64,000 nt of DNA, from contig BCIG01000016.1 of the NCBI GenBank assembly GCA_001599915.1, positions 558,001 through 622,000 on the forward strand, written 5' to 3'. Every line of letters starts with the position of its first letter. The first letter of the stretch is position 1. Origin of the DNA: Symbiotaphrina buchneri. Taxonomy: Eukaryota > Ascomycota > Symbiotaphrinales > Symbiotaphrinaceae. Under the pieces are notes generated by a model. That model did no database searches. It saw nothing but the letters and a program-made list of their open reading frames with translations, and was not told the origin of the DNA. Shown one piece after another: positions 47,399-59,055 of the stretch. Position numbers and translations under genes: made by a program.

Positions 47399-48949
47399 TA
47401 ATGAAACGTTGCATGATTCGCTTTGGGATGATTAGGGAAACTGGGGGAAAGCATGCGCGGAACGTTGCAAAGATATACGACAAAGAGAGCTGGAGTCATC
47501 TCGCTTCAGCAAGTCACAGACCTAATTGAAGGCCTACCTTATGCTATATGCAAAGACTGTTGCAACGTTATCTAAATGGTGGTATGAGTACTCTGTAGTG
47601 TTCCTGGAACACCTAATTGAGATTTGTACACGCACGACGGTCCGAGAGGCCCCTGATGGAGACGCTTCTAGGCACAATTGGTCCGACTGTTCGGTGGAGA
47701 AGATCATTAATTGTGAACCCCTTGGCGCACGCACGACATGGGCTTTATACGAATAGGAAAGCAATGACCTGGGCCATGTAAGAGCCCCCAAAAGGCAGCT
47801 TCGCTTCATGATGTGATGTTACCATGGCATGCATCGGACCTATGAAGACACGTAAGGCAGAAAGCTTGACATTGCTAGCTCCAGTGGCGTCTGCTCCCCA
47901 GTTTGATGTTCATGGAGCAACACTTAAATCTGGGAGTTTGAACCGAGTTGCTAGCATCATGCAACGAAGTAGCTCGCGGATGGCGACGGGCTTCTGGCCT
48001 GATCATCGGGCGGCAAGATCCTTGTTGACTCGGGCCGCCTCGTCGGCCTTCTTTAGAGTGGTTTCAGCTGTTAGCAAGGAATATGTAATAGATAGAGCGG
48101 GGCGGCGTAAGGTAGGCCTTAGGGCTGGATGTCTACCACGGGAGTATGCGAGTACGGAGAAGATATTGACAGTGAAAGAAAGAAGCTGGAAACGTCGGCG
48201 TCTACGACGTGAAACAGCTTGACAGGACAGTGCACGCGTTGACGCTTCCTTTGCGCGCTACTGTCAGTCGCCAAAGAGCTTGTCTGCCATATCCACGCTG
48301 CCATTGGCCGAGCCAGACATTGGAGGAATGCACATCCCCGGCTTGGCCCCATCGCGTCCAGATGCGCCATCAGCCAATTCGACCAGCCCCTTAACGCCTC
48401 TCCGATGGTTCGAAACGTAGTGTCCTCCCTTCAGAGGCTTCACGACCAACAGATCCCGATGGTAGGATCCATAGTGCTGAAAAGCTCTATCCGGTAGATC
48501 CTGGACCCCAGCAATTGACCTCTTCGAGATTGTGCTGATGGCAATGGAACTATCGATGTTCAATCCGTCCGTCCCCTTTTAAGTACCTGTGCAAAAGCGC
48601 TGTTATCAGGCCATGAGAAGAAAGGGGGAAGGGGCCGCGATGTTTCACAGTTAGAGGGGCCCAGCCCGTCGCGATCCACCCCGCCTCCTCTCGCCGAGCA
48701 TCCTTATCATTCCATGGCTTGGAAGGGGGGGAAAGCCCGCATGCTACACGTCCTTGCTGCACGCTTCCTTGCATCCCCGTTGACCTTTTTTTTGCCTTCT
48801 CCCTAGTCTGGTAGTCTGCTAGTCCGCGGCCCATATATCTATGGGTCGTCTCTCCCTTTCGTTCATGATGCTTTTCCTCTTGCTGTCATCGAAACTTTCC
48901 TCTTCTTTAGATCGTTCCTTTGGGTCATTGCTCTGCTGGACTAGGCACC
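47399..48949. promoter_or_regulatory. 1.55-kb gap upstream of the GH16 gene
   Basis: No gene can be supported. A minus-strand frame at 48264-48563 encodes a protein-like 99-residue stretch, but it lacks an ATG near its beginning and no exon join was found. The GH16 promoter lies at the right end. Confidence 0.35.
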
Positions 48950-50692
48950 ATGTCGCTCCTTACTCTTCTTCAGTCATTCTTTATCATTGCCTCTTGCTTC
49001 AAGCTCGCTATAGCTGGCTATACACTTGAAGACAACTATGAAGCCGATACCTTCTTCAGCATGTTCGACTTCTTCACTGTACGTGTGCCACGGGCTACAT
49101 GCCCTGTGAACGCCGCTAATCCAATACCAGGGTGCCGATCCCACCAACGGTTTTGTCGAGTATGTGTCATACGCTGCCTTATGAACCAGACCTTATGCTG
49201 ATTGCCTACAGCTACGTGACCGAGACCGTGGCTCAGCAGGACGGCTTGGTCAAAACAACCAATGGCCAGGTCTATCTCGGCGTCGACTCTACCAATGTTA
49301 CTCCGAATGGCCGGCCTAGCGTTCGATTGACAAGCAGCAAGGCCTACAATGAGAGTCTTGTAATTGCGGATATAGCGCATATGCCTGGTGGCATCTGTGG
49401 CACATGGCCTGCCTTGCAAGTCTGCCGACCTCTCTGATTATCATGGCCGCTAACAATGGTGGTAGTTGGATGGTTGGACCCAACTGGCCTGATGCTGGTG
49501 AAATCGACATTATCGAAGGTGTCAACCAACAGAATCAGAACGACATTACGCTTCATACTAGCGACGGCTGTTCTGTCACGAATGCGGGAGGCTTTTCGGG
49601 CTCCGTCGTCACCTCCAACTGCTACGTTGATGCCGCCGGTCAATCCGCCAATGCCGGCTGCCAGATCTCCGACGCCGACACAAGCTCCTACGGAACTGGT
49701 TTCAATGCCATCGGTGGAGGGGTATATGCTATGGAGCTTACAGCGACCTATGTCAAAGTTTGGTTCTTTCCGAGGGGTTCGATCCCCTCAGACATCACCA
49801 GCGGGACCCCTACTCCTTCCGGCTGGACTGAACCCGTCGCCTATTTCCAAGGATCCTCCTGTGACTTCGAATCACATTTCTTCGAGCAGCAGATTGTATG
49901 TGGCCATTTCGATCTGATTGGTCAATGTTCACTGACTCTTACCCCAGGTCTTTGACACCACTTTCTGTGGTGATTGGGCAGGAAATGTTTGGAGCAGTGG
50001 ATCCTGGTATAACCCCAAACTTCCACTCGTCGCCATTGACTTCCGAAACTAATGTGTTGCTCAGTGCATCCCAAGCCTCCACTTGCCAAGATTACGTTGA
50101 GAACAATCCATCGGCGTTCACAGATGCGTACTGGCTGGTGAACTCAATCAAGGTCTACTCGCCGCCAACTGACGGAACCGCATCTCTTGTGACGGTGCCT
50201 TCCTCGGCGACCAGCTCCGCCGTGGCAAGCAGCACTCGTGCAGCAACGAGCACTGCTGTCGCTTCTAGCGTCCCGGAGACTTCTGTACCGGCGTCATCGT
50301 CCTCTACAAATGGTATGCCTAGTTCTACTGCAAGTAGGACCACTAGTGCAATCATCCCTACCGGGAGCTTGGGAACGGCCTTGAGCCCCTCCAACTCCAC
50401 ACTGTACAACGCGACAGTGGCTGGGAATGGTACACTATGCTGGAACTCTACTACCCTCTACAACCACACCCTACTATCCAATGGCACCGTGGCACAGACT
50501 AACTTGACTGGTTGCGAAGTCCCCAGCATCGCCTCAACCGCGGCCGTCGTTACAACCACCCCGACCTCGACGGCAGAACCCCTGTCCGGCTTGCTCACCG
50601 AGGCCGACTTTGACCACACCTCCAAGAGAAGAAGATGGGACGCCAGGCATCTCATCAGTCACAAGAAGAGACACGGGATCTGGCAGGCCTGA
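48950..50692 (+). CDS. Secreted GH16 endo-beta-1,3(4)-glucanase-type enzyme
   Basis: Six exons (48950-49078, 49131-49159, 49212-49415, 49466-49895, 49948-50006, 50065-50692) give 492 aa. A signal peptide is clear (hydrophobic residues 3-22, then GYTLEDNY). The catalytic motif is GEIDIIEG: Glu133 nucleophile, Asp135, Glu138 acid/base, followed by NDITLHTSDGC. The enzyme belongs to the GH16 mixed-linkage/1,3-glucanase group (FSMFDFFTGADPTNGFVDY, GGICGTWPAFWMVG). From about residue 310 the chain is Ser/Thr/Ala-rich, with a cluster of about nine N-glycosylation sequons. It ends in a basic tail (KRRRWDARHLISHKKRH) instead of a GPI-type hydrophobic end. The third intron (49416-49465) starts with GCAAGT: a GC-AG intron is required to obtain WPAFWMVG. 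It probably acts on cell-wall beta-glucan outside the cell. Confidence 0.92.
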
Positions 50693-51514
50693 TATCCGAC
50701 CTCAGCTTTCCCGCTAGGTCTGGTACTGGGCGGCGCAACCGTGTGCAACGGCTTCTCTTCGCTTCTTCTGTTCATGATAGGGATATGGCATGCATATGAC
50801 GAGGGATACCCTGGGTTAGAACCGCGGCCGTAGCCTTGCTGGCAGACTACTGGCATGTATGATATTCTCAAAAATTATATAGCTGATTGAATCATGAGCC
50901 TTTTGCCATGTCCAATGGAAGATCATAATAGCGATTATTCTCTTATTTAAAACTTGCACTTCTAGGATATCTGATGTGGAACTAGAAGATTAGTGGACTC
51001 GGCCCGCTCCCGTAAAGTGGCGACGAGTCCATTGTTACCGTAGACCTGTATCTTTAACAATCAAAGTATCCGCGCGAGAGGGTTGATTCCACAGACCATG
51101 GACCGGTCGAAGCCGCCACTACGTTATCTGTTCGTATACCTTTTTATGGCATTTTTAGCGAAGAGGCATTTCTTCAAAAATGAGAGTTCAGGGTCCGTGT
51201 GGTGGTGAATAGCATGCGTCATCTTGGCAGGGACGGGCCAGAAACTTGGCACAGGGTCACTGTGGCTTGACCAACCACCAGTGGCAGCCTAGCCGCGTGA
51301 ATCTGAACGCCTATGAGAAGGGTACGTAGGTGTACTTCGTAGTCGTAGTACTTCGTACCGTAGCTATGAATAGGCCAAAGCCCTGTGCGACGCCTTGGCC
51401 CTGCTGTCCCCTAAAGTCCTACCTTCAAATACTACATCCTGCCTTTCAATGCCCTGTTATCGATTTATCTTCCGTCTTAGACCTCCATCGAACCCCTCAA
51501 GTCAACATGAACAG
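50693..51514. other. Intergenic between GH16 and IQ-motif genes
   Basis: 822 bp with no gene. Two copies of TACTTCGTA(C) lie at 51333-51341 and 51349-51358, about 160-180 bp before the IQ gene start. Confidence 0.4.
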
Positions 51515-52485
51515 ATGTCGGATCCAGGGCCTCGTCCTTTCCACTTGGCTGGCACCCCTGCAGATCGGGCCCGAAACCCCACCTCACTAGTCATCGAGGC
51601 TTTGCACGCCGTCTACGCCACAGCTCACAAGGAGCCAAGCACCCCGCGCAAGCCCAAGAAGCGGAAAAGCGAGGCCAAACATGACGCCTATCTCGAGACG
51701 CTCGAGATGCCCAGCCCCAGCCGCATGGCCAGTATTGCGGAAAAGCAGGAGCAGAAAGAACGCGAGATTGAACAGAAGTACGGCAGGCGGCCGTCAGACG
51801 ACGTCGCTCCGCACGAAAATGTCAGTTCACGGAAGCAGGAGGAGGAGCGCGCAGCGGGGACAATACAGGTTGGGCACGATCAATGTCGAGGTGGGCAAGG
51901 GTTGTTCAATGCTGACCTTGCCAATACTAGAGAAATTACCGTGGTTATCGGGAACGCAGGCAATTGGACGGCCTGAGATTGGATCCTACCACAAGATGGA
52001 TGGAGGTGGGTCCCGCAATTGGCGCCCCGCGATCAGTAGGCACATACTGACCATTGCAGGCGATCAAGGAAGCTCGATATCGCAATCTGACCGCTCCCAC
52101 GTCCCGGAAGCAGAAGGAGGAGAAACGCCGCCGTAGCGAGGATTCAAACCACACAAGGCGAGGCTCGGAGGCCAAAGACAATTGGAAGCGCGTGGGAAAT
52201 ATTGCTAGGAGAGCTGCCGCTGATGACCCGGGCGACGACACGGAAGACGAAGGTCTGACCGAGGCAGAGGTTGCCGAACGCCGTCGGAGAAGATTGATCG
52301 AAAAGCGGGAACGGGAGAAGAGCGCAAAGCTGCTCGATCTTCAGTACTTCTTGGAAATGGTCGATCGTAAGCATCGTTACGGCTCTAACCTGCGAACCTA
52401 CCATGATGTTTGGATGAAGACAGAGGAAGGCCAGGAGGGGGTCTTCGAGGCTGGAGAAGGAGGGGTTGGGGTGGTGGTGGGATAG
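51515..52485 (+). CDS. IQ-motif (calmodulin-binding) protein, 284 aa, C-terminus probably shortened
   Basis: Exons 51515-51868, 51931-52005 and 52060-52485, all phase 0, give 284 aa. The first intron interrupts an IQ motif that reads IQRNYRGYRERR once joined (about residues 117-128), matching IQxxxRGxxxR. The N-terminus holds LVIEALHAVYATAHKE and a Lys-rich nuclear-signal-like PRKPKKRK. A helical, strongly charged region follows, ending in LLDLQYFLEMVDRKHRYGSNLRTYHDVW. In related fungal proteins, as I remember them, this tract continues into an aromatic domain (a tract like NFFYWLDYGEG). Here the frame instead runs into a Glu/Gly/Val stretch and stops. The cut-off may reflect a real truncation, a frameshift or a sequencing error. 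The 3' end overlaps a minus-strand frame described separately. Confidence 0.75.
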
Positions 52486-52944
52486 GAAAGAGTAGATTCG
52501 CCGTGGGGACGGAGCGGCGAGGCTGGAGGAGGGGCTGTGTGTTACCAGGAAGGAGGCCGAAGGGGAGGGTGTGGGCGAGAAGAATGGAGGAGAAGCGGAG
52601 AGCTGACGGGACGGAGAGGCCGCGGGAGAGGCGCATACGAGGACGTATTCCTCGTCGTCGTCTTCAGCGTCGCTGCTGTTGACGCTCGCGGTCTCGCTGT
52701 GGCCGTCTTCGGCGTCTTCATTGGGGTGGTTGTTATGCCTTCGTTGACAGCATGGGCAGGGACAATGGCAGCAGCCTCCTGCGCCTTGGAAGTAGCGTGC
52801 GTCGTGGGAGCTGAGGTTGGACGCGTTGAATTGTGGCTGCTGGTCGGGGGATGAGGTCCTTGGAACGGGCTCCGTGAGCGGGAAGAACCTGAACATTGTG
52901 TATTCTTCTGGACTGGAGTTGAAGCCAATGGTGAGCTTGAGCAT
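52144..52944 (-). CDS. Possible minus-strand hypothetical protein, 266 aa, overlapping the IQ gene end
   Basis: ATG at 52944, 266 codons, intronless as read. The first 130 residues look protein-like: MLKLTIGFNSSPEEYTMFRFFPLTEPVPR, then a Cys/His cluster (GCCHCPCPCCQRRHNNH, about 57-73), an acidic tract (DAEDDDEEY) and Ser/Pro-rich sequence. The last 90 residues are antisense to the conserved part of the IQ gene and are probably not real coding sequence. A GTAGGT donor after PNIMV could remove them. No homologue comes to mind. It may be a real small gene with another 3' end, or only an open frame in GC-rich DNA. Confidence 0.3.
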   Translation of the reverse strand: MLKLTIGFNSSPEEYTMFRFFPLTEPVPRTSSPDQQPQFNASNLSSHDARYFQGAGGCCHCPCPCCQRRHNNHPNEDAEDGHSETASVNSSDAEDDDEEYVLVCASPAASPSRQLSASPPFFSPTPSPSASFLVTHSPSSSLAAPSPRRIYSFLSHHHPNPSFSSLEDPLLAFLCLHPNIMVGSQVRAVTMLTIDHFQEVLKIEQLCALLPFPLFDQSSPTAFGNLCLGQTFVFRVVARVISGSSPSNISHALPIVFGLRASPCVV

Positions 52945-55421
52945 GGCATCAAGGCCTGAGGACTAAGGATAGAACGTACAATGCAAGCTCCTTTGATAAG
53001 TTTGGGCCTTACCAGGTTGAGCTGGCAGGAAATAGAAACAGGTGCGAATTGTGAGGACAGGCGAAGATGGTGCAATGAGGTATCCAGTGATGAGCAGCAC
53101 AGGTGACGACGAAGGACAGTTATCAAGGTCTCAATTATACAGTATTTCACACGGAGCCAGCCTGATGTGAGCGAAAATAAGGATATACGATGTGTTGCTA
53201 TGGTCTTCGCATGTATTTGAGTTGGTAATTCGCATCGAGGGCCGGCGGACGGGGTTTCATAAGCTGAGCAACCTGAGGCTCCGCCGTTCGCAGGGACATA
53301 TGTCAGCAAAGCTGCCTTCTCGAGGGTGGGGAAAGCAGAAAGAGAGTCGCGTCGCCATCCATGAGCTGACAAGCTCAAGACGGGATGTCCATCCTTCGGT
53401 GACGTTGCACAACCAATCCGGAGCTCTGGGTGGTATCACATGCCGCTGCACGAGGTCGGGTACAGACGGCTGGCACCGGCCTCAAAGGTGGGAGTGTCGG
53501 GCTTGGCGTATGGCAGCCTCATATTGGCCTTCATTGCTCAGCCTATGATTGGCATAATATTGAAGGGGGAGTATGGATGCCGGGCGCGCCAGGACCCCTG
53601 ATTGCATTATAATTGCCGTTGTTGATTGGGGAAAAACGCCCGACTTCCCGGAGGCCGAGTCGATGTCATAGTGCGGGGTGGTGCACGATGGCGCAAGGCA
53701 GAAAGGCCACACGTAAATCACAACCCAGGACCCCCAAATGGTGGCTTCTTTGGTATTTGCTGCGTAGAACTTTCGTCGAGAGGTCTGACTCATATTGAGA
53801 TATACGTTACCTTGCTTCGTGATCGCCCGAAATTGAATTCAACTTTACCTTGTCCACGAGTGGCCTCTTCCGGAACTTTTTCGTGCATTATGGTCTCCGC
53901 GACAGGATTGAAGCTCTTATCGATAAGCAGAGGGCACCCTGCAGCATGCCGAGAGCGGTGATGACTGACATCAGCTGCCCGTCGATGTTTCCTGATGTTC
54001 ATAGTTTCGGTACGTCTGGACTGCAATCCGCTGTTGTTGCTGCTCTGCTTAGTTCTTCCATAAAGAAATCACTCATTGAAGTGTACAGTACAGTTTAATG
54101 CTGGTCTGGTTTGTTGTAGTATGATGCCACCACCGCCATTATCTTATCTTGATGTTCGGCCATAGCGGAGATTACCGAGGCTGTATGAGGACGTCGTGCA
54201 AAGTCCTGGATAACCCGCAGCAGATTTGTACCTGACCTGTAACGTTCTTTCGCGACAAAACTGCACACCTGAGATCCAGAGGCTGACATCGGGGACTCCT
54301 TCGTCTCATCTCCTTCAATGGCCCTGAATATCGCCAAGAAGCTTGTCCGCAGGCAATCCGTTCGACGGGGCATTTCGACCGGCCTCAACTCCGCGCAGGC
54401 TGGGAAAGTGAACGCCAGAGCAAGGAGCTCCGAGATCGGTTAACCCTCTATAATGAGTTATCTCAGCAACTGTATCGGGTTCAAGAAGGGGCAGGGCGTT
54501 TGACCATGCTTCCTGCAGCTCCTATTGCTTACCTGCATGCATCCCTTTCCCGAATCCCGATGAGCTCGTACTCATCAGGGATGGATCGAGCCACTGCCCT
54601 TCTGTCCTCGGCCAAGTAGGACATGAGCCATTGCACCGAATCACCTTGATGTCACACTCAGGGACAGTCTGCTCTGACCGAGCAGGCATCAGGCGAGTCC
54701 TCTGAGTGGTTGGCTGGGCGGCTCAGCGAATGCAGCAGATTCCAGGTATCAGATTTTGTTGGGATCATAACCGTCATTGATGGGCCCCTCGCGCGGTTGC
54801 ATTGGATAGGATGCAACTGCCTCTGGGGATTGAAGTGAGGAGTGACTCCCAGGCTTCGGCGGTGGGTTAAGGACAGCTACAATGGGGCTCCCTATAGGAG
54901 ATGGTCCTGGAAGCTCGTGAGAGTGAAGGCTCGGTTGCGGTAAGCTGTGGCTCATGAGTCTCCATTCGACGTTTGGTGGCTGCATGATCAAGATAGCCGG
55001 CATTCATAGTTAATCTGTTCTCAATTGAATGTCGAGAGGTTTGTTCGTGGGTACCTCAACTGGTTACTGCTTGGCCTCCAAGCTTGCCGACGCACGCTTG
55101 TCCTCTCGCCTGCGCGTCTCGGTGTACTCTCCTAACATTCTACCGCTCCTCCGCCTCGCACTACCCAATCAATGTTCTACGGGTCGTCGTGGAAACCTGT
55201 TCCATGTCCCCACAGTACTCAATTCTTCTTATCTTAATTCCCTGTTAGCGTCTGCAGGAAGATTCTTGACAAGAAACCTCTAGGTTATCTGTACTTCTCT
55301 GGCGCCATTGTTTACTATTTTGTGTGCGTCATACAGAAGCATCCACCTCCCAAAGCACAGATATACGCCGTGTCGCCCTACCATCTCCAACCTTCGCTTT
55401 TGAGCATATACCTATGTGAAG
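52945..55421. other. 2.5-kb region upstream of the DUF7918-type gene, no clear gene
   Basis: Several short frames exist; 53177-53378, 54095-54388 and 54749-55003, all minus, are the longest with some protein-like composition. None shows a recognisable motif, and no exon chain could be built. The right end serves as promoter of the gene starting at 55422. Confidence 0.3.
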
Positions 55422-58400
55422 ATGCCAATCCTCAGACAAATATGTTGCCGCATCGAATGGGCAAACTCGTCCATTCCTCTCAAAGAGTATGGGACAGATT
55501 ATGGTGATGGATTAGTCCAGACATACATCGCAGTTCCAGATACTCAGCAGCCGTTCCAGATCCGCCTCCTCTCCGAGGGGTATACGGGTCCGGGACTGGC
55601 TATGTTCGTTTTCATCGATGGTGTCTACCAGTGCAATCGCCATCGCAAAGACCTGCAGTTCCCAAGCTCTTCTGACAAGCGCGAAGAATGGGAGGTGGAA
55701 TTCCGCCTTCGCCAAAAAGAAGAGAGAACCTCCAATGGAAATTGGATCGCCAGACCTTGGCGTTTCCAGAAGTTGGATATTGGTGAGCTGGTCGTCAATC
55801 CATTCTTTGGCCTGCTACTAATGTGGTGGTGCCGTAAGTATCGGGAGCTGATGGAGATGACGGACTGTCCACGCCGGAGAATATCGAGGATCTTGGTACT
55901 ATCGAGGTAGTCGTCCTACGATGTAAGGCCGGATCGAATCAAACCCCACCAACATCGAGTGCGCCTCCGAAACACGTCGAAACAAACAAGGGTAGCAGAA
56001 AGAATGGCAAGGGGAAGGCAGAGGAACCTCAAGATCCTGAACCATCCACCGAAGAGTCTACCACAGGAGATTCATCCGCAGAAGATTCATCCTCAGAAGG
56101 TTCACCCTCAGAAGATTCCCCAGAAGAAGATTCACCTACAGAAAATTCATCCACAGGAGATCCATCTACCGGAGACTCATCTGCAGGAGCTTCCTCCTCT
56201 CCTGAGCCTTCCGAGGAGGTCCTGGAATTTGGAGGCTTGTTCGACGGCGCTGCGGACGGATCCCCTTACGTTCGCAGCCCCAAGACTGTTCGTTTTAAGC
56301 CGGAAGGGCGAGACAAGTATTACTATGTGCCTGGCTCCGACCATCCTCTGTCAGAGTACGACGGAGCGCGAGATGATTACGATCGCCGAAACTATGGAGC
56401 ATCATACCAACGAGAGTATAATCCTCGACCGCAATCATTTCATAACAATGACTCCCGTCCTCCCTACGTAACTTCCTACTACTCGGTGCGAGATGACCCT
56501 GACATTCCTGCTCGATACTCTGATGACCGTCCACGATATGCTCAATCTTCCGATCGTCCAATTGAACCATCAACTAGTCATTATCGAATATTCGACCCAG
56601 CAACCCAGCGCACTATAAGTGGTGTCAACATAAACATCTTCAGTGACAAGCCTAACTACAACGGTATAGATGGAGGTGGAAGTACCCCTCCTGGGAATGA
56701 TACGGAGGTCTGGCAAGGCGCGGACACAAATGTGTGGAAGGATTCACCTTCGAGGGCCCCATCAGGGAACATCTCACCTCAGAAGGAGAGGTCTCCGTGC
56801 GCATGCGGTAACCACGGTTGGACAAAACATAAGAATAGTGGTTCACCATCGGCCTGGAGGGATCCTGCTGATTGGGTAGGGCGACATGCATCAGAAGGTC
56901 TGGGCGATGTCCCTGGCCAGTGGCCTATTCTATCTAACGAGCAAGAAATAGGAAGCAATCGGTATGCATATGACAGACCCCCTCCAGGGGCGCCAAGTGT
57001 CAATGGATGGAGATCGAACGCTCCTCCGTCGCTGCATAATAGTTGGACACATCACCGCGGGCAAGAATCGCATCGTTCGGCGAGCGATGAGCCTCGAAGG
57101 GAACAGAGGAGTCAATGTCAGAAGTGTAATGGCTATCATGCCGGGAGTCCACAGGGCAATTTGCGATCAGTCAGCGCTGAATCTCACAGCTGCCGCACAC
57201 ACGGACACTCCCCTCGCGGTCGAACAAAGGACAATTCTCCCGTGAACCGTGGTCGAAGGGGCTGGAGCCAACAGGGCCGTGGAAATGGACAGCACCATTG
57301 TACTTGTGGACGGGACCATCATGACGAAGGTAGTAGAAACGGCAATGGGGATGACCGGAATCACTATAACGCAGGGGATGGGTCGGGGAATAACAATAAT
57401 GAGCAAGATGGGAACCCGGCCTGGGTTGAATATAATCAGCCCAATGGGAATGACGGTTGCACTGAATGTAACCAGCATGAATCTAAAGAGCCTTGCGGAT
57501 GCAATGCTCAGCAATGTGGAAACGAAAACGGGAACAACCAACAAGCAGCAGATCAGGAAGGGCAGCACACCTATAAGGAGGGAGATACGGGAGGTGACAC
57601 CCAAGGCGAGAATCAGGACATGAATTATAACAATAACTCCGCCGACGAGCAAGGGCAGGGTGGTGAAAATAGCGGAAACACTGATGACTGGGCCAATAAC
57701 AATACGGGGGAAGTCAACCAGGATTACAATATTGAAAATTATAACAATGACAATGTGGTTAGCACGTCGTCTAGTCATGGGGACGGCACGAGAGCGCCAA
57801 ATGGGTATGAGTATGCCAAACAAGCGTGGAACGACTGGGACAAGGCTGCTCGAGATCAGCTGGAAAAGCCGGTAGCGGGATTCGAGGATTCGGATGATGA
57901 CTCGACAATTGTTGAAGACAGTGAAGGAGAGCTTGAGACGAAAGTACACGAGGATCGCATCAATACGGCCAGAACTTCTCACATAGTGCGAACGGGTACA
58001 CCCTTTCGGTATACTCAAAAAGTTGGCAAGCCCGAGTACCTGGACACATTTGAAGCTCCGTATGCCACATTCGTGTTCAAGTATATGTCGAAGGGTAAAT
58101 CCACAATCACCTAGACTTCACTTTATTCCGACTGACGTGTATTAGAATTGCTTCAGCAGATTGTGAACGATGATGCTCAAGAAATCGAGGAAGGGGATGA
58201 CAGGTATTATGGAATGACGAGAGATCAGCTGGTTGAAGAGCTTTTACGAATTAAGGTACGATTTCTGGATACAGCTCTGTGACATTGGCTAATACATATC
58301 GACGGCAGAAGCTGGCGGCCTCTGGCAGGGGTGTCAATCTGGGTGATAATATGCCGGGTCACGAGGAAGAGAAAGACCATCACTCTGAGGATAAAAAGTT

Positions 58401-58812
58401 GCCTTGGCAAGACCGTCCACGCAAAGATACAACTCACCTGAACTGGTCAGACAATCCGGGGGTCCTGCCGAAGTCTGTGACTCCGAAGAGCGACAGCAAC
58501 TACCAGAAGGACAATGATGGCAACGTGAGCCCACCCAAGGGGGGTCCTGAAATCGTGAAACCGGTCGCCGATCAGCCTTCTCCTACAGTGCCTCCTAAGC
58601 AGGAGAGCGGTAATAGTTCTCCAACCCGCCCAGCAGCGTCCTCTGAACAGGCGGGCAGTCCCACCCGTAACGAGTCCAGCGGTCCCTCGGAAACACAAAG
58701 CAAGGGCACCGGTAGTCCTGAGAGGAACGCGGAATCTGAAAATCAAACGCAAAACACAGCTCAGGTTGACTCGAGTAACGACACGGAGAACCCTGATAAT
58801 ATGGATTGGTAG
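55422..58812 (+). CDS. DUF7918-type protein with long Cys/His- and Asn/Gly-rich disordered region, 1073 aa
   Basis: Four exons (55422-55782, 55848-58094, 58146-58255, 58309-58812) give 1073 aa. The first intron has a TACTAAT branch site. The N-terminal domain (about 1-160) matches fungal proteins I know as DUF7918: MPILRQICCRIEW, EYGTDYGDGLVQTYIAVPD, GPGLAMFVFIDGVYQCNRHR, and after the join ENIEDLGTIEVVVLRCKAG. Next comes an acidic Ser-rich repeat (about 195-250). Beyond it lies a long hydrophilic region with irregular Cys/His clusters (CACGNHGWTKH, CQKCNGYHAG, HHCTCGRDHHDE, CTECNQHESKEPCGC) and Asn/Gln/Gly-rich sequence. The C-terminal segment (about 840-925) is charged and helical (MTRDQLVEELLRIK). 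Ser/Pro/Asn-rich sequence closes the protein. Function is unknown. The Cys/His clusters could bind metal, but their spacing is irregular. Confidence 0.8.
56060..56205 (+). repeat. Coding minisatellite, period about 15 bp
   Basis: Inside the DUF7918-type gene, roughly nine degenerate units of about 15 bp (type GATTCATCCGCAGAA) encode pentapeptides such as GDSSA, EDSSS, EGSPS, EDSPE and EDSPT. The units have diverged, but the reading frame and the acidic/Ser composition are kept. Confidence 0.75.
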
Positions 58813-59055
58813 AGGACGTATCCGCCTCAACTTTGCGAGATTGGACTTTAGACCCTGCCCCAAGCGATATTGCTGGTTTTCGTGTCCTTGTCGTCATGTC
58901 CTAACTTATTCGCGGACAGTTCCTGATGTATGATACTTGCTTGTGCTACTATCCTCTGTCTGTGCTCAAGGGATCGGAAGATTGGGGTATTGCTAGTTTA
59001 TCACTGTTTTTGGTACTTCACGTCGCGGGTTTTCTTTTCCCCGTTAACCTCCAGA
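58813..59055. other. 3' flank of the DUF7918-type gene
   Basis: Ordinary-composition sequence between the stop codon and the start of the AT-rich mitochondrial-like insert. No gene is seen. Confidence 0.4.

Noticed and set aside
48264-48563. Minus-strand 99-codon frame upstream of the GH16 gene
   Set aside because: The composition is protein-like, but it starts at TTG with an upstream stop and no supporting exon. It is kept only as a note.
49765-49795. GAGGGG-TTCGAT-CCCCTC hairpin that looks like a tRNA T-arm
   Set aside because: It lies inside the GH16 coding exon (encoding PRGSIPSD), and no acceptor stem, D-arm or anticodon arm surrounds it.
54749-55003. Minus-strand 84-codon ATG frame, Pro/Ser-rich
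   Set aside because: No motif, short, located in the promoter of the DUF7918-type gene; probably chance.
55959-56471. Plus-strand 170-codon frame with HPQKIHPQK-like repeats
   Set aside because: It is the alternative reading of the coding minisatellite; the true frame is the acidic Ser-rich one that continues from the DUF7918 domain.
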